In this document: piece by piece, positions 1 to 8,240 of the stretch | Numbering within the stretch: position 1 is the first letter of the stretch | How the letters are laid out: the number at the start of each line of letters is the position of its first letter | Assembly: GCA_023205875.1 (NCBI GenBank) | Contig: CP060754.1 | Location: 1,674,001 to 1,738,000 of the forward strand | DNA from: Chloropicon primus | Lineage: Eukaryota > Chlorophyta > Chloropicophyceae > Chloropicales > Chloropicaceae | Length of the DNA: 64,000 nucleotides | Direction of reading: 5' to 3' | The notes under the pieces: model-generated | What the model was told of the DNA's origin: nothing | Database searches by the model: none | What the model saw: the letters and a program-made list of their open reading frames with translations, nothing else | Made by a program: the position numbers and the translations under genes

Positions 1-196
1 GGTGGATGAATCAATCGTTGAAGGAAACACCTTCGAGGTGCGCGAGGGAGGGGGAGAGACACGCTCGGAAGGGTCAGAGATCGATAGGACTTCTCCACAC
101 CTTTAAGGGGATACCACCTTTGCCTAGGTTTGATCCTCCGCGAGAAGGTGCTGGATCATCATCAACGTCGTCGTCTGTCGTCGTTGCTGATCTAGG

Positions 197-1422
197 ATGA
201 TGAGGATGATGATGAAGGCAGCTGTTGCAAGGGCGAGGAGGGAAGGTGGTGGAGGTCTGGAGCTCAAGGTGGAGTCCGTGCCTCGACCGGTGCCGGACCA
301 CGCTAAGGATGAGGCGCTTGTGAAGGTCACGCGGGCAGGAGTGTGCAACACGGACTTGGAGATCATGAGAGGCTACATGGGCTTTGAGGGTATCCTGGGC
401 CACGAGTTCGTGGGCGTCGTGGAGGATGCGCCCCCCGGGAGGCGAGAGGAGTTCCTTGGCAAGCGGGTGTGCGCTGACATCAACGTGACTTGCGACGACG
501 GGGGGGTCTGCGGTGTTTGCTGCATCAAGGAGGAGGGACACGAGCTGGTGGCGAGGCGGAGAAGGAACCACTGTCCGCGTCGGACTGTGATGGGGATCTT
601 GGGGAGAAGCGGTTGGTAAGCGCGCCCAGTGCTTGGATCGAGAAATGTTCTTCCGCAGTCTGACTCTTGTGTCCCGTATCTCGTCTTCTTAGCTTTGCGG
701 AGTACATCGTTCTGCCCTGCAGGAACCTCCACGTCGTGGACGACAACGTCTCGAACGAGGAGGCCTGCTTCAGCGAGCCTCTCGCAGCCGCGCTGAGGAT
801 TGTCGAGCAGCAACTCGCCTCATGCGCTGATGAGAGGGTCGCCGTCCTGGGGGACGGTAAGTTGGGCCTGCTCATCGCAGCCGCACTCGTGACCTCCTTG
901 AGGCAGCAAAAGCGGGGGATGTCCGGGGCGGGGACGAAGGTCTTCGTGTTCGGGAGGCACAGGAAGAAGCTCCAGATGCTGCAAACGCTGTCGACGGGCG
1001 GCGGTGGAGTGGAAGTTGAGCTCGTAGACACCAGCACTCCCGAGGGTCAGTCGACCTTGACCGATGCTGCGGCCTCAATGGACTGCGTGGTGGAGGCAAC
1101 AGGAAGCCCCAACGGTTTCGACCAGGCATGCGGTCTCCTCCACCCCCTCGGCACGCTTGTCCTGAAAAGCACGTGCGCGGCTGGTGTAGAGAAAGGATTG
1201 AACTTGGCAATGATCGTTATTGACGAGCTCAGGGTCGTGGGAAGTCGCTGCGGGCCAACTGATTTGGCTCTGAAGGTCCTCGCCGACCAGGGCCCCTTAG
1301 GTTTTAAGCACACCTTCCCTCTTGGGGAGCTCGTGGAGGCCGTGTACAAGCTGGACGACATCCAGGAGGCATTCGAGAAGGCGGGGGAGCGGGGAAGCTT
1401 GAAGGTCGTTGTAGAAATGTAA
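197..1422 (+). CDS. Zinc-type alcohol/threonine dehydrogenase-like MDR oxidoreductase (2 exons)
   Basis: Medium-chain dehydrogenase/reductase, predicted to oxidise an alcohol with NAD(P). Exons 197-615 and 693-1422 flank a 77-bp GT-AG intron (GTAAGC donor); joining restores the family segment GRSGCFAEY, where the unspliced frame stops. The product is 382 residues. Seen: catalytic zinc ligands in GVCNTD (C50) and GHE (H69, E70), a cysteine-rich lobe (C105, C108, C109, C126) for the structural zinc, and a Rossmann motif LGDGKLG. The structural-zinc loop is longer than usual, with about 12 extra residues between CGVC and NHCP, so zinc binding there is unsure. Several ATGs crowd the start; the one at 215 (MKAAV) matches the family N-terminus best. 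It ends 29 bp from the convergent OS-9 gene. Family is firm; substrate is unknown. Confidence 0.85.
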
Positions 1423-1451
1423 TCAAATGATTTGTGTTGTACAAGAAGAGC

Positions 1452-2693
1452 TCAACTGGTGGCGATAGGGTTACAATTGATGTTGTGGATGTTTGCCTCC
1501 TTCTGCTGGAACTCCTTATGGGAGCACAGAGAGGCCGAGGCGAACTCCACCAAGTACTGACAGCTGCTCGTCTCCGTCACGGTCTTCAGGGAGTCCTTCT
1601 GCGTTGGCGAGCAAGAAAAATTCACGATAGTCTTCCTGTTCATCCCCGTCAAGTCGCACTTTGTTCCCTCGTCATAGACGAATTGCAGCGTCCTTTGGCC
1701 CTTCTTCATGAAGGACTCCATGGTCCTGTTCGCGTTGAAGGTGCCCAAGTTGTAGCTGCTCAAGATGACGTTGTGCTCGGAGTGGTACTGCCTGATGTGA
1801 GTGAGGGGGCAAAGCTCGTACGTCCACCAGCCATCGGCCTTCTTGTGGCAGTCGTTCACGGTGGCATCCCCAAGAAGGTTGCGCACCCGCTTCTCGAAGG
1901 CGGCCTCCGCGTCCACGACTTCGTCGTCCTCTTCTGGTGTGCCGTCGTCCTCGCCCTCGTCCGCCGGCGCCTCGACCTGCTGGACGACCGGAACGCGGCA
2001 CTCCAACTTCACTCCCTCAAAGTTGGTCACCACGACCCTTCTGAACCCCTCCCAGCTCTCTGAGGTCGAGTCCGGCCTCAAGACCGGCGTCGAGCTCGAG
2101 ACTCCCACGACGAAGTGGTTATCCCTCTCGAAGGTGTCGAGCCTGTCCCCTTTGAGGTCACCGATGTCAACCCCAGTCTCCTTCTTCACAGCGTGGTTTT
2201 GCACGTAAACTTTGACGTTCCCCTTCTCAATGGCTTTCTTCAGGTTCTTCACAAGATCTTCTCGCAGCTCCTCCTTCGACTCCTCCGCCTCCACCGCCTC
2301 CTGCGCGATACCCTCGCCCTCCTCCACGGCCACCTCCTGTTCGGCCGGGGGCTCCGCCTCCACCGCCTCCTGCGCGATACCCTCGCCCTCCTCCACGGCC
2401 GCCTCCTGTTCGGCCGTGGGCTCCGCCTCCACCGCCTCCTGGGCGATACCCTCCCCCTCCTCCTCCTCCTCCTCCTCCCCGTGTGGTGCCTGTGCCCGTG
2501 TCTCCTCTGGATGCACTTCTACTTCCTCCTCGGGAACCGCCCCTTGCAATTCCGCCATGGCCTCCACAGGCACCGCACCCGAGTGTTCCTCCACCTCGTG
2601 AGCCTCCTGCACCTCCGCCCTCGCCGGTACCGCGACAAAGACGAGGGCCAGGACCAAGACAATCGCCACGACACTCCACCTCGACGACGCCAT
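1452..2693 (-). CDS. OS9: OS-9-like ER lectin (MRH domain), ERAD substrate receptor
   Basis: The 413-residue product starts with a clear signal peptide (MASSRW, a run of Val/Leu/Ala, then ARAE). Next comes an acidic Glu/Ala-rich stretch with a 23-residue unit repeated nearly three times (EEGEGIAQEAVEAE core). The C-terminal half is a mannose-6-phosphate receptor homology domain with the OS-9 signature DGWWTYELC and HIRQYH, paired cysteines, and a late FSC. OS-9/Yos9 proteins read trimmed mannose on misfolded ER glycoproteins and pass them to the Hrd1 ubiquitin ligase. I chose the ATG at 2693 because it begins the signal peptide; the frame is open upstream but low in complexity. No HDEL-type tail is visible; the protein ends NPIATS. 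It shares a 180-bp divergent spacer with the Mut7 gene. Confidence 0.88.
   Translation of the reverse strand: MASSRWSVVAIVLVLALVFVAVPARAEVQEAHEVEEHSGAVPVEAMAELQGAVPEEEVEVHPEETRAQAPHGEEEEEEEGEGIAQEAVEAEPTAEQEAAVEEGEGIAQEAVEAEPPAEQEVAVEEGEGIAQEAVEAEESKEELREDLVKNLKKAIEKGNVKVYVQNHAVKKETGVDIGDLKGDRLDTFERDNHFVVGVSSSTPVLRPDSTSESWEGFRRVVVTNFEGVKLECRVPVVQQVEAPADEGEDDGTPEEDDEVVDAEAAFEKRVRNLLGDATVNDCHKKADGWWTYELCPLTHIRQYHSEHNVILSSYNLGTFNANRTMESFMKKGQRTLQFVYDEGTKCDLTGMNRKTIVNFSCSPTQKDSLKTVTETSSCQYLVEFASASLCSHKEFQQKEANIHNINCNPIATS
2281..2455 (-). repeat. 69-bp in-frame tandem repeat inside the OS-9-like gene
   Basis: About 2.5 copies of a 69-bp unit (23 codons) lie head to tail with only a few base changes. 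They encode EEGEGIAQEAVEAE plus a variable P(T/P)AEQE(A/V)AV tail. The unit length is a multiple of three, so copy-number change would keep the frame. It sits in the acidic linker between signal peptide and lectin domain. Confidence 0.85.
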
Positions 2694-2873
2694 CCTGAGA
2701 GAGAGAGAGAGAGAGAAGGGAAGGACGAGGAGGAGGACGAGAGCGGCGAGGAGGAGGAGGAGGAGGAGGAGACGATGCGGGTGTGTGGTGTGTTGAGGGG
2801 TGGCGGTGTTGTGTGGAGGAGGAGGATGGGGTGACAGGATAGTTGTTTGTTTGTTTGTTTGATTGATTGATTG
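2694..2873. promoter_or_regulatory. Bidirectional promoter spacer between OS-9-like and Mut7-like genes
   Basis: The 180 bp separate two divergent start codons. It holds a GA run (about 2699-2717), GAGGAG-rich sequence, and (TTTG)n/(ATTG)n runs just before the right-hand ATG. No TATA box is evident. Promoter function is inferred from position alone. Confidence 0.4.
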
Positions 2874-4370
2874 ATGATTGACTTGAAGGTGTGCGAGAGG
2901 GGTCCTGACGGTTACCTGCAGCTCTCGGAGGGAAGAGGAGTGCGTTTCATTGACACGGATGAAGGTCTGGAGACGTTCTTCAGCTGCCAAGTGGGGGTGC
3001 TCTGCTTATGCGCCTTGGATGCGGAGTGGCCACCGGTGTTCTCGAACGATGGGACCAGGAGGAGGAGGGGACACACACAGGCAGCGACCCTGGCTCAGCT
3101 CGCCCTCGTGGACGAATCTCGCGCGCACCACTTCGTGGTGATAGACCTCATGAAGATATCTCCCGCTTTCGTGAAGCAACACATCATCCAAGCAATCTTC
3201 GAGTGCAGCGACGTCGTCAAAGTAGGGTACTCGCTCTGGCAGGACGTCAAAGCAGTTGTGGTGTCCACCACCTCCTCCTCTACCGAGGGAGGTCATCATC
3301 ACCAAAACCACCAGGAAGAGCTCAACGGGCTGAGAGAGATGTCCAAAGGAACAAGTTGGGTCGACCTTCAGAGGTACCACGGCGAGTTCATCAATCCTCG
3401 GGGTTCGGCGCTGGGGCTGACGGACCTCACAAGTGTGCTCCTGGGGTGCCCACTGAATAAGGCGCTCCAATGCAGTGCTTGGGGGGACAGACCATTGCGC
3501 CAGGATCAATTGGAGTACGCGGCGTTGGACGCTGCTTGTCTCCTCGATGCGTTTGGAAAGACGGTGGACCGGGTCCTCAAGGGAAAGGGGGAGGCACCGC
3601 TCAATCCAATGGATGCCGCCAAGGGCCTGGAGAGGGCCTTGAACGCAAAGTACGAGGAGCGGGCGAGCAGGAATAGGAGCCAGAATGGCAGGGGCCAAGG
3701 CAAGAAGAAGAAGAAGAAGAAGAAGCAAGGTCGCGCCAGGGGAGAGGTCGAAAGCCACGAAGGCGACGACTTGGATCGTGCAGATGAAGTTGCAGTGTTG
3801 TTGCAGGAGGGCTGCGAGGAGATCAAATCGATGATTTCAGGTTGGTTTGTGAAGAGAGAGGAGCCTCCAAAATTTATATGTGACGAGATGCTTGGCGGAC
3901 TTGCGAAGCAACTGCGAAGCTGTGGGTTGGACTGCGAGTTGGCCGTTCGACCCACGTCTAACTGCGACTACGTCAGGGAGATGGTCGAGACGGCTGAGAG
4001 GGAGGACAGAATCCTCCTCACGAGCTCAGTGCGGCTCTACCAACGAAGGCTCACGGAACAGGTCGTTTTAGTGAGGACGAGAGGACGGCGTGAGCAACTG
4101 CAGCAAATCTTGGCCGCTTTTGCTGTCTCAGTCCCAGACTCTAACCTCTTCACGCGGTGCATCCTTTGTAACGGGAGGTTCGAGCGGTGCACAGAGGAAG
4201 CCAAGCTGGAATCGATCGCTCCCGCGATCCGAAGGAAGCACGAGGCTTTCTTCGAGTGCGTGCGATGCAAGAAAGTGTATTGGGAGGGCAAAAAATACGA
4301 AACTGCTTTTCAAGGGCTCAAGGGCTCATTGGAGAAACTCACCCTGGGAGCAGGGAAGGACGCACGCTAG
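2874..4370 (+). CDS. Mut7/EXD3-like 3'-5' exonuclease with Mut7-C RNase domain
   Basis: The 498-residue protein combines an N-terminal DEDDy 3'-5' exonuclease with a C-terminal Mut7-C domain. Exo I is seen as LDAEW near residue 48, exo II as VGYSLWQD, and exo III as EYAALDAA with the tyrosine form. A Lys-rich linker (a run of eight lysines near residue 280) and an acidic patch follow. Mut7-C shows FICDEMLGGLAKQLR, a PIN-like nuclease start, and a zinc ribbon with CILC and CVRC pairs. Relatives (C. elegans mut-7, human EXD3) act in small-RNA or RNA 3'-end metabolism; the role here is inferred. The first true ATG in frame is at 2874; the open frame's first codon, at 2871, is TTG. Confidence 0.88.
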   Translation: MIDLKVCERGPDGYLQLSEGRGVRFIDTDEGLETFFSCQVGVLCLCALDAEWPPVFSNDGTRRRRGHTQAATLAQLALVDESRAHHFVVIDLMKISPAFVKQHIIQAIFECSDVVKVGYSLWQDVKAVVVSTTSSSTEGGHHHQNHQEELNGLREMSKGTSWVDLQRYHGEFINPRGSALGLTDLTSVLLGCPLNKALQCSAWGDRPLRQDQLEYAALDAACLLDAFGKTVDRVLKGKGEAPLNPMDAAKGLERALNAKYEERASRNRSQNGRGQGKKKKKKKKQGRARGEVESHEGDDLDRADEVAVLLQEGCEEIKSMISGWFVKREEPPKFICDEMLGGLAKQLRSCGLDCELAVRPTSNCDYVREMVETAEREDRILLTSSVRLYQRRLTEQVVLVRTRGRREQLQQILAAFAVSVPDSNLFTRCILCNGRFERCTEEAKLESIAPAIRRKHEAFFECVRCKKVYWEGKKYETAFQGLKGSLEKLTLGAGKDAR

Positions 4371-4426
4371 CTGTCAAGAGGTAATATATACGATACGATT
4401 ATGGCTCCATGATTCTTGTTTTCAGC

Positions 4427-5365
4427 TTATTGGTACAGTTGGATGAGCTGGTCGCTCACCGCGGCCGGAGTGAGGACGCCGAGGTCCGTGATCAGGAGAG
4501 TGATGTTCTCGGGCGGCGTGTAGTCGTTCAGAGGCACGACGAGCTCGCTACTTCCTATTTCGACCTTCTCCGTGGCCATGGAGAGATCCCTCTGGTGAAG
4601 GGGATAAAGCCTCGAGAACTTGTAACTCTCCGCGGCAACGTACACGGGCTTCCCCTTCACTCCAGCGAGCAGGGTCATCTGGTACGTCCCCACCTTGTTG
4701 ATGATCCCGCCACTCTCCACGACGGCCTCCGCGCCGATCAAGACCATGTCGACCTCCTCGAGCCTGTGCGCGACCTGCGCATCCAGGATCATGGTGACCT
4801 GGATGTTCGCCCTCTCCAGAGCCTTGTACATTCGGAGCCCCTCCGTCCCGGGTTTCGACTCCACGACGATGACCGTGAAGAACTTTCCTTTGCTCGCCGC
4901 CGTCTCCAGCAAGTTCAGAATGACCGAGCTGCACCCGAGGACCATGACCACGCAGCCGCCGTGAAGGAACCTCTCCCCGAGCTCGGCTATCTTGGCCTTC
5001 GAGGCCAAGGATATCTCCGCAAATTTGTTGCCTCTGTCTATCAGGTGCTGCTTCAGGGCCTCGAAGTCGCTCACGTCCAGGGCCGTCGTCCTCGTCACGA
5101 ACCGGAGAAAGAGCTCGCTCGCCGCGGACACCGATATTGCCGTGGGATAGCTGCGCTTCAACTCCTCCGTCGAGGCGTGGAGGTCCTTCTCAAGCCCCAT
5201 CACCGTCGTCGCCGTCGACCGCTGTATCGCTCGGGTCAGCGTCCTTATCACGGCCACCGCCACAGTCACTTCCGTGCTCTTCTGCAGCTCCTCGTGCAAG
5301 TGCCGCGTCACCGTCCCCTGCACCGCCTGTCCCGCCATCCCACTCATAGCCCCCACGGCTGCCAT
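4427..5365 (-). CDS. EIF2B1: Translation initiation factor eIF2B subunit alpha
   Basis: The 312-residue product matches eIF2B-alpha along its length. Seen motifs include AVIRTL near the N-terminus, SELFLRFVTR, a Rossmann-like core with VIVVESKPGTEG, VLIGAEAVVESGGIINKVGT, YVAAESYKF and the C-terminal ITDLGVLTPAAVSDQL. The family forms the regulatory core of the decameric exchange factor for eIF2 and senses phosphorylated eIF2. The ATG at 5365 gives a length close to the human 305 residues; the frame is open to an ATG at 5437 but that stretch is Gly/Arg-rich and unlike the family. It is divergent from the SPC2 gene and convergent with the Mut7 gene 56 bp away. Confidence 0.92.
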   Translation of the reverse strand: MAAVGAMSGMAGQAVQGTVTRHLHEELQKSTEVTVAVAVIRTLTRAIQRSTATTVMGLEKDLHASTEELKRSYPTAISVSAASELFLRFVTRTTALDVSDFEALKQHLIDRGNKFAEISLASKAKIAELGERFLHGGCVVMVLGCSSVILNLLETAASKGKFFTVIVVESKPGTEGLRMYKALERANIQVTMILDAQVAHRLEEVDMVLIGAEAVVESGGIINKVGTYQMTLLAGVKGKPVYVAAESYKFSRLYPLHQRDLSMATEKVEIGSSELVVPLNDYTPPENITLLITDLGVLTPAAVSDQLIQLYQ

Positions 5366-5779
5366 GCTGCTCCCTCCCTCCCTCGCTCTGTTCGCCAAGT
5401 CCCGGTCCCCGCAATTCCCTCCGCCGCCCCGAGTCAAAGGAGATCACGCGCTCTTCGACCCGCCAAGCTTCCCCCCCCTCTCTCGCACCCCTCGGCCTCC
5501 GCCACGCCGTCCTTCCCCTGCCTCAAACGTCCGCCACCGTCGTCGCCCCTGAGTGAGTGAACCCTAAGCGGTTACTTCAGAGCGCGCGCGCGAGACAGAG
5601 ACAGAGAGAGAGACAGAGACAGAGAGAGAGGAGAGAGCGGAGGAGGAGGGCGAAGTCCGCTTGTGTTGTTGAGGAGGCGAGGCGCTCTTCTTCTTCTTCT
5701 TCTTTTTCTTCTTCTTTGCGTTGGCAGGAGGCGGTTGGTGGTTTGGGTTTTGATCGACATCGACTCCACACGGCATACG
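5366..5779. promoter_or_regulatory. Divergent spacer, eIF2B-alpha / SPC2
   Basis: This 414-bp gap between divergent start codons is low in complexity: a pyrimidine-rich left part, a (GACAGA)n/(GA)n run at about 5592-5635, and a (TTC)n run at about 5687-5718. I see no gene in it. Promoters for both neighbours must lie here by position. Confidence 0.4.
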
Positions 5780-6448
5780 ATGGCGGAAGGGGAGAAGGGG
5801 GAGGGGGCAGAAGTGGTGGAGGACAAGGTTGAGAAGAAGGTGTTGCCGAACAAGTGGGACATGGGTTCGGTGAAGCACACCCTCGACGAGGTGATCGCGG
5901 ACGTGGTCACGAGGGACTGCGAGTATCCGGAGGACTTCACGGCGAGTAATGTGCGGAACGTGCTGTCTCTTTTGGCTTGCCTCATGGCGCCAGCGTCGCA
6001 CTTCGTGCCCCCGTACATGGAGAAGAACGAGGTGTACTTCCTTTCGAGTGAGATGAAGACCTCGAAAAACTTGTTCGTGCTCGCTTGCGTGGTGGTGTTT
6101 GGAGTAAACTTCTTGGCCCTGCTGGCGTTCCAGTTCATGTACGAGAGGGAGGCGATCCTGTTCACGAGGCAGAAGGAGGGGTCCTACTCGACGAGCGGCT
6201 TGAGGGTCTCGACGGTGATGAACAGGTTCGACGACGTGTACAAGATCACCCTCGAGGAGAGGAAGGCGGGGGGCAACACGGGGAGCAAGGAGAAGCTCTT
6301 TGGGAAGGACCCGATGACTTTCGAGAAGAGCGTGACAAAGTGGATCGACGAGGACGGGGTCATCGTGCAGGACGTCGTTGCCAGCGACGTCGCAAAGTTC
6401 GTGAGGGCGTTCGAAAAATCGGCCTACAAGTCAAAGAAGTCAAAGTAG
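5780..6448 (+). CDS. SPCS2: Signal peptidase complex subunit 2 (SPC25/SPCS2)
   Basis: The 222-residue protein has the family layout: a soluble N-terminus with NKWDMGSVKHTLDEV (human has KWDGSAVKNSLDD at this point), two close membrane spans (VRNVLSLLACLMA and LFVLACVVVFGVNFLALLAF), then a C-terminal domain with RFDDVYKITLE, EKSVTKWIDEDG and a lysine-rich tail (KSKKSK). SPC2 is an accessory subunit of the ER signal peptidase that aids contact with the Sec61 channel. The ATG at 5780 gives the family length; the frame is open upstream over a (TTC)n run encoding a spurious leucine stretch. Confidence 0.88.
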   Translation: MAEGEKGEGAEVVEDKVEKKVLPNKWDMGSVKHTLDEVIADVVTRDCEYPEDFTASNVRNVLSLLACLMAPASHFVPPYMEKNEVYFLSSEMKTSKNLFVLACVVVFGVNFLALLAFQFMYEREAILFTRQKEGSYSTSGLRVSTVMNRFDDVYKITLEERKAGGNTGSKEKLFGKDPMTFEKSVTKWIDEDGVIVQDVVASDVAKFVRAFEKSAYKSKKSK

Positions 6449-6554
6449 GGGGGGCGAACGCGTCCAGCGACAATCGCATCTGATATTGTTTGTAAAAGTA
6501 ATATGTTGTACCGATACGGGTTTTAAGCTTCGCCGTCGTCCGTGCGGGCAGCCC

Positions 6555-7499
6555 TCAGTCCCAGTCGGAGTTGATGTCGTAAGGAAGAAAGTCCTGGCCC
6601 TCGCCAAGCCCCTCCTCGTCGTCGTCCCCCACGAAATCAAAACTCTCGTAGTCGTCCGCATCGCCGTTGCCGTAGGGAGACTGCTGCTGTCTCTCGAATT
6701 CGACGTAGTCCCCCCCTCGCCCTTCGTACCCACGGCCCCGGTCCGAGAAACCGTAACTTCCCGGACCCCGAGGCTGCTGGTTCTGCGCCCTGCCTCTGCC
6801 ACCGCCATACGACCCCGCGGCGCTGGACGAGTAGTACGACTCGCTCACGTTGCCGTACCCATCGGTCCCGTAGTAACGGTCCTCGGCGTCGTAGTCGTCG
6901 CCCGAAGTCTCTTGGCCAGGCAAAACGCTTCCGCCACCCCTCCTCCTCTCCTTTTCCATCTCCCTGTCCACCCTCGCTTGGATCTCCTCGTTCACTTGGC
7001 CCCTGAGGTTGACGGCCTCCGCCGCAAAGGTCGCCGCCGCTGCCGCGGTCAGAATCTGGCCGAAGAGGAGCAGGGGGTCCAGCCTCCACCCCTGGAAGAT
7101 GAGGATCCCCCCGCAGAGCAAGGCCACGGAGGCGAACATGATGTCGTAGTCCTTGCTGACTTCGGGTCGGACCACTCGCACCTGGTAGAGCGCCAGCCCC
7201 GAGGCCACCATCCCCGAACCCAGGATCATGGCCGGCCCGAAGTCCACGTTCACCAGCGCCCTCGTCACCTCCCTGCACTTTCGCAGCCGCCCTCCAGACT
7301 GCTTGACCTTCCTCGCGCGACGACGTCTTGGCCCCGCGACGCAGGCGCACAAGGCCACGCCACCTGCCGGCACCCTCCTCTCCCGAAACGTCCTCGGCAA
7401 GGCCAACGCCGTCGACCCTGAAGGTGTCAACCACGACGACGACGACGACGAAGAGGAGGATACCCCGCACGCCCCTTGTATCCCCTTTCCCCTCAGCAT
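6555..7499 (-). CDS. ycf66: Plastid-targeted Ycf66 family membrane protein
   Basis: The 314-residue protein carries about 65 N-terminal residues rich in Ser, Ala and Arg and poor in acids, as in a chloroplast transit peptide. Then come three membrane spans typical of Ycf66: one around FGPAMILGSGMVASGLALYQ, one at MFASVALLCGGILIFQG, and one at DPLLLFGQILTAAAAATFAA. The last 140 residues are hydrophilic and rich in Tyr, Gly, Asp and Arg. In cyanobacteria and some plant plastids Ycf66 is a small membrane protein of poorly known role; here it is nuclear, so it would have moved from plastid to nucleus (inference). The start at 7499 is the first ATG of an open frame. Confidence 0.8.
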   Translation of the reverse strand: MLRGKGIQGACGVSSSSSSSSSWLTPSGSTALALPRTFRERRVPAGGVALCACVAGPRRRRARKVKQSGGRLRKCREVTRALVNVDFGPAMILGSGMVASGLALYQVRVVRPEVSKDYDIMFASVALLCGGILIFQGWRLDPLLLFGQILTAAAAATFAAEAVNLRGQVNEEIQARVDREMEKERRRGGGSVLPGQETSGDDYDAEDRYYGTDGYGNVSESYYSSSAAGSYGGGRGRAQNQQPRGPGSYGFSDRGRGYEGRGGDYVEFERQQQSPYGNGDADDYESFDFVGDDDEEGLGEGQDFLPYDINSDWD

Positions 7500-8240
7500 G
7501 GTCTCCCCCTCTCCCAGAGTCGCTCTCTCTCTCTCTCAAGGACCGAGTCGCTCTCTCGCTCTCTGCTTTGCTTTTTTCCGGCAAACCTCATCCAGAAGCA
7601 TGAAGCTACACTTGTTTCTTTCAAAAAGCATGGTGAAGGGCGAGGAGGAAGAGGAAGGAGGGAGGAGGAAGTTCCCATGAGGAGATCCTTTCCTTTCCAT
7701 CTTGTTCTTGTTCTTGTCTTGTCTTTCTCTTGTCTTGTCTTTCTCTTGTCTTTCTCTTGTCTTGTCTTCCTCCTCCTCCGGGTGGATTGGGGAAGGAGGA
7801 CGAGTACGAGGACGAGGACGAGTAAGATTCCTTGCCTCCCTGCCTCCCTGCCTCTCGTGCTCCCTGCCTCTCGGCTGTGCTGTGTCTTGTGTCTCCTTAT
7901 TCAAACTGGAGGATCGGGACGAAGGAGGGGAAGGGAGGGATCCAGGAGCCAGCCAGAAGCGGCAGGAGGACAAAGACACCGCCTTGGCCTTGGCCTTGGA
8001 CACGACGGACCTGGGACCTGGGCCTGGGAAGACGAGGAGGGACCGGCAGGGGGATCCAGCAAGAAGCGGCGATAGGATGGGGACACCTTGTGGGTACGAC
8101 GACGGAGTCGAGGCATGAAACAAGGGAGGGGAGGGGAAGCGAGGAAGGTGGGCGACGGCCACGAGGAGTGTTGTCGTGCCAGGATCTGGAACCGAGACGT
8201 GCGCTTTGGGTGCGGTGTCCAATAAGAATATACATGGGGG
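7500..8240. promoter_or_regulatory. Divergent spacer, Ycf66 / FAM135; simple repeats only
   Basis: The 741 bp hold CT runs at about 7526-7565, repeats of TCTTG/TTTCTCTTG at about 7700-7770, and scattered GAGGACGAG-like sequence. Frames of 100-230 codons cross it on both strands, but all are low complexity and match nothing. Promoters and 5' UTRs are expected here. Confidence 0.4.

Noticed and set aside
2694-2990. N-terminal extension of the OS-9-like protein
   Set aside because: The frame is open upstream of 2693 but low in complexity (His, Pro, Leu runs) and overlaps the Mut7 gene. The signal peptide begins at the ATG at 2693.
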